Positions 56,470 to 64,000 of a stretch of DNA of 64,000 bases are shown in pieces. The notes under the pieces were generated by a model. That model was given only the letters and a program-made list of their open reading frames with translations, did not search any database and was not told the DNA's origin. Made by a program: the position numbers and the translations under genes. Source of the stretch: Poa pratensis (Eukaryota; Streptophyta; Magnoliopsida; Poales; Poaceae); assembly GCA_947311845.1 (NCBI GenBank), contig CAMZMU010000071.1, positions 24,498,805-24,562,804 on the forward strand, read 5' to 3'. The first letter of the stretch is position 1, and each line of letters starts with the position of its first letter.

Positions 56470-58795
56470 TTGCCACCGCTAAAACATAAAACGGTTCTTT
56501 TCGGTAACTTCCCTGAGCGCCGGCGACACTATCGACGCCCTCACGAACCCCGACGAGAGATCCCCACTCCCCAACGCGGCGCCACCTCCCAACGCAACGC
56601 CGGTGCCACACCCTCCCAGCGAACCCCGACGAGAGATCCCCGCTCCCCAACGCGATGCCACCTCCGAGCGCAGCAACGTGCCAAGAATATAGGGGATTCT
56701 AAGATCGGAGAGGAAGGGACCAGGAGAGGCGCGCAGCCGAGAAGAAGGGCTGGGTTGGCCAGATCTTGCGTAGTGGAGGTCGAAGCAGAGTTATTGGGGG
56801 AGGAGGTACGTGCGGCCTCCCTGGCTGCAGAGGCGACGTACTGACGAAGGAACATAGGCGACCTACTGACGAAGGATGGCGGGAGGCCGATGCGTGCCCG
56901 GCCGCGATGTCGAATAAAACGGAAGGGTGTCGCCGCTGCCGGCCCGCCACTCTAAATCTCCCCGAGAGCCACCTTTGACCTCTTCGGGTGCCGCTCTGAG
57001 CCTGTGAGGCTCGTCGTTCTGAACGATCCCAAGTGTCACTGACGACCCAGGATCAGTGGACCCCTGTTGGTTGTTCTGTCGACATAGGGGTAATTCCGTT
57101 GCTTGTCGTCGTTTGAATCGGGTGTTTTTACTTCTGAATTTGCGGTTCTTCATTGCTGGTCCAGTTGCTGATTTTGCTATGTTGTCTGACGGATGCAGAA
57201 GGTCGTGCTGAAGCTGGACCTGCACGACGACATGCATGCTGCAGAGGCGACGCAGTGAAGAATGACGGCGGGAGGCCGATGCGCGCCCAAAAAAATCGGT
57301 TGGCTGCCCGGCGGCGATGGAAGGTCGACGGGGCCGGAGGTATGGGGTTGGCTCAGGGAGAGATGTCGAGTGCCCGCTGGCCGGGTTGCACATCGAGCTC
57401 TCCAAGTCGAGTTGCACGCACGCATCCACCCACTCACAGCGAACCAAGGAGTAGTGTTTTTCTCCAGCTCAATGTGTTCCAAATCCAACTCCAACACGAA
57501 TTGTCCTTTCATACGAACTCAGTTCGAACACGGATGCTTTACTGGACATGGAATTCTTTTCCCGTTCGGGAAGGCAAAGACATCTACAAAAAGGATTTAA
57601 CTCTCTCGACAGAAAGCCCCAACCCACGCCCAAAGCTGCTGCAGTGCTGCTGTCTCGCCTTAAGCCGAAATCTCTGCAATTCCGTCAACTCTGCTCCACC
57701 AAATGTACGGCTGTTCCAAAGGTTCTCAACTACTCGTATAAAGCTAGCTACATAGGCCAATCGCTCATGTACAAATCTAGCTAGATATATAGGACAATCG
57801 ATCTGTGGTGCTTTTCTGGAGGCGTAGCCAGCCGGGAACTTTTGTGGTGATGCTAGGGGCGATGCATACAACCCTGCTTGGTTTTCTCCTATATCTCTTT
57901 AGATTTTGTTACATCGATTTAAGTTTATTTTCTTTCTGAAAGGCGGTATATGATCAATAGAACACTATCAGATTTTCCACCGATCAATCAGGCACTATTC
58001 CTGCAAACTGCTATTTGCCTAATAGAATTCCAACAAGTAGTGCTATTTGCACGATCTGTGTTTTCAACAATTGAACAGAGCAAGATAAGTAGGTTCCCCT
58101 TTTTGAGCTACATGCTGCAATGAAAGTGAGCTGTGTTCTCTGCTCGTGACTTAGGTGCAAAATAGTGAAAACAGTCTGACCAAAAGTTCAGTTTTTTCTT
58201 CGGTTCATATTGAATGGATGTTGTTTTCTTAAAAGAATCGGTTGGCTGCTCTAGAAATTATGATAAAACTGCACTTCACAATAACATGATTTGTTTTCTT
58301 TCAATTATTACTGTAGTCTAGCTCAATAAGTTCTTGTTGCGCTCTGAAATATTATCCGATCAAATATGCTAAAATAAAAGTAGACATAATCACTCAAACT
58401 GTTACCAGATTTTTTTTTTGTGGGCACATTCATATGCGTATCTGATGGATGAATTCTTTCTGTAATCTGATGTGTATGGAGTTTACTACTGATTGTAACA
58501 ACTTTTCAAGGTGATGCTTGCCTGCTTCACTATGAGTGCTACCAAATGTTTGTCACCGTAGTTAATACAACAAGGATCCATTGGTCGATCTCTTTCAATT
58601 TTTTAAGCTTGGTAGATGCGCTAATTGATCTGAGCCGACTATAGGTTTTATCTGAAACTTGAATTATCTATGTATTGGTTGGTTGCAGTAGGAGTAAACC
58701 TGGTTTGGTTGTTTGTCTCCTCTCTCAAATTCGTTTTGATCTTTTTTTAGGTTGCAGTAGGAGTAAACCTGGTTTGGTTGTTTAACTTATATTTT
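56470..58795. other. Helitron cargo: GC-rich segments and intron-like DNA
   Basis: A 76-bp unit (GAACCCCGACGAGAGATCCCC...) is repeated at about 56,545-56,660. A block with GGCGGGAGGCCGATGCG occurs at about 56,878 and 57,268. A 33-bp block (GGTTGCAGTAGGAGTAAACC and following) is repeated at 58,682 and 58,752. Open frames exist on both strands, but none is recognisable as a protein family. Confidence 0.5.
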
Positions 58796-58813
58796 TTAAT
58801 GATTATACAGAAC

Positions 58814-59724
58814 ATGGATAACAAAGTTGCATCAACCATTGTTGAAGATTTTGATAACCCACCTTATAAGAAAACAAAATGTTCTGAATCAAGTGATTTG
58901 GATGATCCGTTGCCACCACCTACCATCTCCACATCATCCCTGGATTCTGAATGTACCGAATCGATTACTTCAAAATCAGATATGCCATCAACTACACCAC
59001 CAACCATGTCGAATGAAGAAACAGTTTCAGAAGATGGTGACAAGCAAAGTTTCAGAATCAGATATGCCATCAGCTCCATAATCAACCATGTCGACTTTAT
59101 TCTCAATTGATGAATGAAGAAAAAGTTTTAGAAGATGGTGGGAAGCAAAAAGGTTCAGAGGATGATGATAAGCAATCAGATGAATCAAAGCATATAAAAA
59201 ATGCTCCCACAAGGTAAAATATTCGCTTATTATTAAACGTATAAGGCAAAGATTATTAAATGCATTATTTATTCAACATATGCTTGCTTTGTTTTATTTA
59301 ACTTTTTTTTGCAGATTATGGATTGACCTTGCTGGATGATTGTGCTCATTATATTATAGAAGAATCTTCGAAAGAAGATATATTGGTAAAGATTGATGAA
59401 ATATCTGTCAAACAAAGCTATTTGATGTGCCTGCTAGATAAAAACGGATGGCTAGATGATGAAGTATGTAACCCTTACTAACAATGAAATAGTTTCTGAT
59501 TATTAATATCCATTCGTAATGAATTTTTTAAATATTTATATAGGTAATCAGCGCATATATTGTTGTATGAAGGACCAACTATGTGTGCAAAATCAGAATG
59601 ATCCCAAAGTGTATTTTGAAAATCCCTTTGTTACCAGACTTTTAAAACGGGATGGTGAAATTGGAATACATGGACCTACCTCTATGACAACAAAAGTTGT
59701 CAAAAACTATCTCAACTATGACAA
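58814..59724 (+). pseudogene. Captured Ulp1-type (C48) protease gene fragment
   Basis: An ATG at 58,814 opens an Asp/Ser/Pro-rich N-terminus (VEDFDNPPYKKTKCSESSD). After decayed or intronic DNA, exons at about 59,360-59,464 and 59,544-59,724 give SYLMCLLDKNGWLDDEV|VISAYIVV and, after a stop at 59,568-59,570, KDQLCVQNQND, NPFVTRLLKRDGEIG and VVKNYLNYDK (GTAATA donor). The WL-D-VI-AYI motif marks the start of plant Ulp1-like SUMO protease domains. The catalytic His, Asp and Cys would lie downstream and are not present. The family call is moderately sure. Confidence 0.55.
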
Positions 59725-59967
59725 GGTAATATCGATATCCCTATTTGTGAAATTCTATTTTTACACGTAATACTGCCATACATGAAAAGTGGTGAAGGAA
59801 TATTTACAGTTTTACAATATTTACTATACATACAAGAAAAAAATGCAATGATTCAAAAATAAACGTCTATAAGGCAATTTCAAATTTGTATAATGAAAAA
59901 TATTTGACTGGCTTGGTAAACTAACTCGATGAAATAAATATAGATTAAATGACATGTTTATATTATA

Positions 59968-60080
59968 CTCTCTCCGTCCCAAAATAACTGTCTTACATTT
60001 GTCAAAAAGTGGATGTATAAAAAGTATAGATACATTCACTTTTGGACAACTTTAAGACACTTATTTTGGGACGGAGGGGG
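59968..60080. mobile_element. Stowaway MITE in the Helitron
   Basis: CTCTCTCCGTCCCAAAATAA and TTATTTTGGGACGGAGGGGG; TA at 59,966-59,967 and 60,081-60,082. 113 bp, close to the Helitron 3' hairpin. Confidence 0.88.
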
Positions 60081-60122
60081 TAATAAATTATGAGACGTGC
60101 GTTGCACGTGCATGTTCACTAG

Positions 60123-60330
60123 TATCATCAAACAAGAGAAGGGAAATTTACGTGCCCGGTTTAAATGTAATTCAGAAACCCTCTCAAGAATCAATCAGAT
60201 ATCATCAAACAAGAGAAGGAAAATCGATTCTGAGAATAAGCAACTGTCTTTAAGTGAGGTTGGAAAGTCAAAGATGAATTATAATGGTCTCCTTCCTTGT
60301 GGTGAAGATCATCATGCAACTCCTCCAAAT
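60123..60330 (+). pseudogene. NMCP/CRWN-like copy 5: exon 2 resumed
   Basis: Continues the exon interrupted at 54,740: KQEKGNLRARFKCNSETLSRIN, then SSNKRRKIDSENKQLSLSEVGKSKM and GLLPCGEDHHATPPN. Matches copy 3 (34,037-34,115 plus 39,891-40,019). It is cut at 60,330 by a MITE; the following codons of the exon are found on the minus strand from 22,560. Confidence 0.82.
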
Positions 60331-60534
60331 TTATATTCATGCCCCTGGTTTGTTAGTAGTACTCACTTTTCCCCATTCTCTTAACTTTTGCTCACTTTTC
60401 CCCATTGGCTTATTTTCATGCCTTCATGAATGATCAAAAAAGCCCCTGAAAAAGCCCCTAGAAACCTTCACAAATGAGCAGATGGGGAAAACTGAGTACA
60501 ACTAAGAAACCAGGGGCATGAAAATAGAAATCCC
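60331..60534. mobile_element. MITE with long inverted ends at the inversion breakpoint
   Basis: CATGCCCCTGGTTTGTTAGT near the left end and ACTAAGAAACCAGGGGCATG near the right, with further pairing (ACTCACTTTTCCCC and GGGGAAAACTGAGT). Total about 205 bp. Superfamily unclear; an AAT on both sides of the restored gene could be a 3-bp duplication. Confidence 0.65.
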
Positions 60535-61198
60535 AACAATGTTATGTCCACGGTCATATGTATTTGTTTACATTACGCACTTTACTTAATGCAATTATTT
60601 GTTGCTTGCAACTTAATACCAACGGGGGACTCGGATGACAACCCAGCGGTGGATTATTAGTCATAGACGCTGTTGGATGACGGTCTATGTATTATGTCGT
60701 AATGCCCAATTAAATACCATAGTAGTCATCATGTCTTATATATGCATTGTCATGCGCTCACTATTTGTCAATTGCCCAGCTGTAATTTGTTCACCCAACA
60801 TGTTAGTTATCTTTTATGGAGAGACACCACTAGTGAACTGTGGACCCCGGTCCATTCTTTTACACTGATTAAACCAGCACAAACTGCGAACTGTTCCTTT
60901 TTCATTCTCTGCAATTTAATACTCATTTTCCACACCATACGTTTAATTCTTTGTTTTCAGCAAGCCGGTGAGATTGACAATCTCACTGTTTCGTTGGGGC
61001 AAAGTAGTTTGATTGTGTTGTGTGCAGGTTCCACGTTGGTGATCGTATTGCGCCGTGCGAGGTACCAACAACCTTCTGAAGAGTTGCTGCTCCTACTGGT
61101 TCGATAACCTTGATTTCTTTCTGAGGGAAAACTTGCTGCTGAACTGCATCATACCTTCCTCTTGGGGTCTCCCAACGAGCGTGTGATTCACGCCATCA
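60535..61198 (+). repeat. 3' half of a solo LTR
   Basis: From GTTATGTCC to CACGCCATCA it follows the solo LTR at 55,675-56,334 (TTTGTTTACATTACGCAC, GCAAGCCGGTGAGATTGACAA). It starts abruptly. The target copy AGATG is at 61,199-61,203, complementary to CATCT at 23,485-23,489. Combined length with the other half is about 1.58 kb, close to the intact 1,594 bp. Confidence 0.87.
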
Positions 61199-61203
61199 AG
61201 ATG

Positions 61204-61949
61204 AAAGTCGCTTCATTCAATTGCTTGATCTCAAAACCGAGAAAGAACTTCAATTCGTCCATCATAGACATCTCGAACCTATCGGTCATAAGCTTTGAAA
61301 ATTCATCATTGAAAGCTTTGTTAGATGAGCCAAATATAATATCATCAACATAAAGTTGGCATATGAAAAGCTCCCCTTTGACCCTCTTGGTAAAGAGGTG
61401 GGATCGATTTGCCCCAATTCAAATCCACGGTCTAGTAATAGCGTGCTTGTTTGAGACCATAGAGCGCCTTATCAAGCTTGTAGACATGGTTAGGGAATTT
61501 AGGGTCCTCGAAACCCGGTGGTTGCTTAACATATACCAACTCCTTTAAAGGACCATTAAGAAAGCACTTTTCACATCCATTTGTTGCAATTTAAAGTTAT
61601 GATGTGATGCATATGCAAGAAGGATACGGATGGACTCAAGGCGAGCCACGGGTGCATAAGTCTCTCCAAAATCAATGCCTTCAACTTGAGAGTACCCTTG
61701 TGCAACCAATCTTGCCTTGTTCCTCACAACCATTCCATGCTCATCTTGCTTGTTCTTGAATATCCACTTTGTGCCTATAACATTGCGGCAATCTTTTGGC
61801 TTCTCAACTAGATTCCACACTTTGTTGCGCTTGAAGTTATTGAGTTCATCATGCATAGCTTCTAACCAATCCGGATCTTCAAGAGCTTCAAACACTTTCT
61901 TTGGTTCCACCATGGAAATATGAGCTTGATGTTCACTAAAGTTTGCCAA
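61204..61949 (-). pseudogene. Copia reverse transcriptase (N-terminal and catalytic part)
   Basis: 61,949-61,545 is open: [49 protein letters not shown] and MDVKSAFL with the first catalytic Asp. The reading is then shifted or stopped several times; YGLKQA is near 61,450, YVDDIIFGS (catalytic YVDD) near 61,340 and DELKFFLGFEIKQL near 61,230. Internal loss between YGLKQA and YVDD is likely. Non-functional. Confidence 0.88.
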
Positions 61950-61980
61950 TTGCCTTCTTGTGGTAACACCCTTCTTGTGG

Positions 61981-63130
61981 TCACCAAGGATGTTTTCTAG
62001 ATGGTGACTCTTTATTCAAAGTCTTTACAATTCTTGCTTTACGACGGGCTTCGATATCTCTATTGCATCTTGGAGGTATCTCTTGATCATCTTGATCATT
62101 TGAGTCCCCGTCTTGACCGGAATGTTGACCTTGATCATCTTGAAGCACATCTTCAACAAAGGAAGGAGAGGGTTGATCTTGGTCATGACCTTGGCTAGCA
62201 TCAACAATAGGAGAACTTGGTTCTTGCATAGCAACTTGGTCAACATGAGGAGGGTCTTGAACTTGTTCTTGGGGTGGTGCATCATTTGCTTCCATGATAG
62301 GCGCCGTTTCAACTTGTGATGAAGAGGCCTCCACTTGAATGGAGCTTGGACTTGCTTGAGGAGACTCGTAATGAATCTCAACGGGACGATGGAAACCAAT
62401 GCCCATTCTTCTTATAGCATCTTGAGGCTCTTCATTATCTACATCACAAACATGAAATTGCGCCACTTGGGAGCCGTCATTCTCATCGAACCTCACATCA
62501 CAAGATTCTATGACTTTCCCAACGGTTTTGTCATAGACTCTATAGGTGTGAGATTCGGCACCGTACCCAACAAAAACACCCTCTAAAGCTTTAGATTCAA
62601 ATTTAGACAAACGAACACTTTTGTTCTTATAGAAACACTTACAACCAAATACTCGGTAGTAGGAGACATTGGGCTTGTTGCCGGTGAGCATCTCATAAGA
62701 TGTAAACTTCTTGCCAACGCGAAAGAATAGCCGGTTGATGAATGACACGCCGTGGAGATAGCCTCGGCCCATAAGAAGAGGAGACTTAAACTCCGCCAAC
62801 ATAGACCTTGCCATATCCATGAGAGTCCGGTTCTTCCTTTCGGCTACACCATTTTGTTGAGGGGTATATGCAGCGGAATATTGATGACGAATCCCCTCTT
62901 CACTAAGAAACTCATTTAAGGTGTAGTTCTTGAACTCGGAGCCATTATCACTCCTAATGACCAATATAGGGACATTGTGTTGGCGTTGAACTTCATTGGA
63001 AAAGTCGATGACGGCTTGTTGGGTCTCATCCTTCGTCTTGAAGAAATAAACCCAAGTAAATCTTGAATAGTCATCAACAATCACCAAACAATATTTCTTC
63101 CCACCAAGACTGGTTGAGGCACGGCACCAA
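61981..63130 (-). pseudogene. Copia integrase
   Basis: A frame of 368 codons (63,087-61,981) has VDDYSRFTWVYFF, IRSDNGSEF (second Asp), YSAAYTPQQNGVAERKNRT (catalytic Glu) and GCKCFYKNK, then the variable C-terminal region with Gln/Ser/Asp-rich sequence and NRDIEARRKARIVKT. The first catalytic Asp (HVDLFGAVPQ) is in another frame just upstream (about 63,130-63,145), so a frameshift near 63,085 breaks the protein. Confidence 0.9.
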
Positions 63131-63740
63131 AGAGATCAACATGAAGAAGTTCCAATATCCTCTTTGATGAAATGATGGTCTTGCTTGGATGGGGAGAATC
63201 ATGCATCTTTCCTTCAACACAAGCCCTACAAAGACGATCTCTAGAAAAAAAACATTGTCTTTTAGTCCAAGAATGTGGCCACCCTTGTGAAGACTTTGCA
63301 AAGTTCTCATGTTGACATGGGACAAGCGGCGATGCCACAACCATCCCACGTCGGCCTTTCCGAATAGGCATATTGCTTGAGTGTTGGTAGACCCCGAAAA
63401 GTCCACCACGAACAACTCATTTTCAACATACCCAACGAACATGACCTTTAGAGTCTTGCTCCTCAAGAGTACCACCATATCAATAGTAAAATGGACATCA
63501 AAATTCATCTTATTAAGTGCACGAACGGACATAAGATTGTAACCGAGGGACTCGACAAGCATGACATTTACAAGGGTGATATCCTTTGCAACTACCACCT
63601 TGCCGAGACCCGTTACCTCCGCTTTTGATTTATCACCATAGGAGACGGATGCTTGATTTATATTTGGTCCCAACTCCGTCATGATCTCCTTGCTTCCGGT
63701 CATATGACTAGTGCATCCACTATCAACCACCCATTTAGAC
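63131..63740 (-). pseudogene. Copia protease and GAG-pre-integrase region
   Basis: Reads WVVDSGCTSHMTGSKE (aspartic protease DSG motif; Copia type), GLGKVVVAKDITLVNVMLVE, YNLMSVRALNKMNF, then LWHRRLSHVNMRTLQSLHKG with the zinc-binding His residues. A shift near 63,270 moves the CRACVEGK cysteines into another frame. Confidence 0.88.
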
Positions 63741-64000
63741 CCACCGGAAGCATAGTCCTACAAGAAATCATTGCTTGGTTTTAGGTACCCATTTCTCAAT
63801 GGGTCCTCTTTTGTTAGCAACAAGGGTCTTAGGAACCCAAATAGAATAAGCAATGTAACCATCATAAGGACCAACATATTTTGCATAAACATCCCATAAT
63901 AATCAACATAAAGAATGTAGTTGGGATTGTTATGCCCCGCAAAGTCACTACGAGTGGTCTTGCCCCTAGTGGCATTACCACCCGCAATGGAAGTCTTGGC
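63741..64000 (-). pseudogene. Sirevirus gag-protease linker, partial
   Basis: Decayed coding upstream of the protease. A stop just before DYASGG and a frame change around 63,850 are visible; fragments such as AGHNNPNYI can be read. Continues beyond the window. Confidence 0.6.

Larger units (their letters stand above)
56336..60122 (+). mobile_element. Helitron (3.8 kb) inside the TSD of a solo LTR
   Basis: Starts TCTATACTACTATTAAAAG after A (56,335) and ends with the hairpin ACGTGC-GTT-GCACGT plus GCATGTTCACTAG before T (60,123). Same family as the Helitron at 44,623-51,935. Cargo: GC-rich segments at 56.5-57.7 kb and a protease-like gene fragment at 58.8-59.7 kb. No replicase; non-autonomous. 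Confidence 0.93.
61199..64000 (-). mobile_element. Sirevirus-type Ty1/Copia element, 5' half of pol
   Basis: Minus strand: protease, integrase and reverse transcriptase in Copia order, running off the right edge of the window. Ends at 61,199 within reverse transcriptase exactly where the plus-strand half begins at 23,485. gag and the 5' LTR should lie beyond 64,000. Confidence 0.88.

Noticed and set aside
57153..57755. 200-codon frame in Helitron cargo
   Set aside because: Overlapped by long frames on the other strand and containing repeated blocks; not recognisable.

Overview
The window looks like repeat-dense nuclear DNA of a grass, most likely a Triticeae species (wheat, Aegilops or barley group). 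I infer this from the mix of elements: Sirevirus-type Copia, a Tat-like Gypsy, plant LINEs with a C-terminal RNase H, Stowaway and Tourist MITEs, Helitrons, a hAT and a MULE. I see no intact housekeeping gene, no tRNA or rRNA and no CRISPR array. Nearly every boundary below was set by finding a target-site duplication (TSD) by eye.

The only host gene family is a locally duplicated, decayed set of genes for a coiled-coil protein. Its motifs match the plant NMCP/CRWN (nuclear-lamina-like) family, including a short Trp/Phe-rich C-terminal end after an acidic stretch. Copy 1 (minus) has only its 5' exon and intron at 1-1640. Copy 3 (plus) is at 32.5-41.2 kb, copy 4 (plus) at 41.6-44.6 kb and copy 5 (plus) at 52.4-60.3 kb. 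The 3' end of one copy lies on the minus strand at 21.8-22.56 kb, and its 3' flank continues to about 3.8 kb between later insertions. Every copy carries frameshifts, stops or insertions.

Nested insertions, left to right: (a) 4.0-18.8 kb, a LINE split by a 12.7 kb Gypsy element with near-identical LTRs. The Gypsy carries a cytochrome P450 fragment and integrase remnants, and its right LTR holds another LINE tail. (b) 18.85-21.8 kb, a MULE-like transposon with two convergent genes. (c) 22.56-28.6 kb, half of a solo LTR and the 3' half of a Sirevirus, which sits in a LINE (28.6-31.2 kb). (d) 34.1-39.9 kb, a LINE inside copy 3, itself split by a 2.6 kb solo LTR. (e) 44.6-51.9 kb, a Helitron holding a hAT that holds a smaller Helitron. 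(f) Inside copy 5, two solo LTRs, a hAT MITE and a Helitron inserted within the TSD of one of the solo LTRs. (g) 60.5-64 kb, the other half of the split solo LTR and the 5' half of a Sirevirus pol.

The main structural result is evidence for a ~38 kb inversion between about 22,559 and 60,539. Re-inverting this segment would rejoin three things at once: the two halves of copy 5, the two halves of one solo LTR (matching TSDs CATCT/AGATG), and the two halves of one Sirevirus pol. The two breakpoints share a 9-bp inverted match (AACAATGTT). Before the inversion, all NMCP-like copies would have lain head-to-tail on the minus strand.
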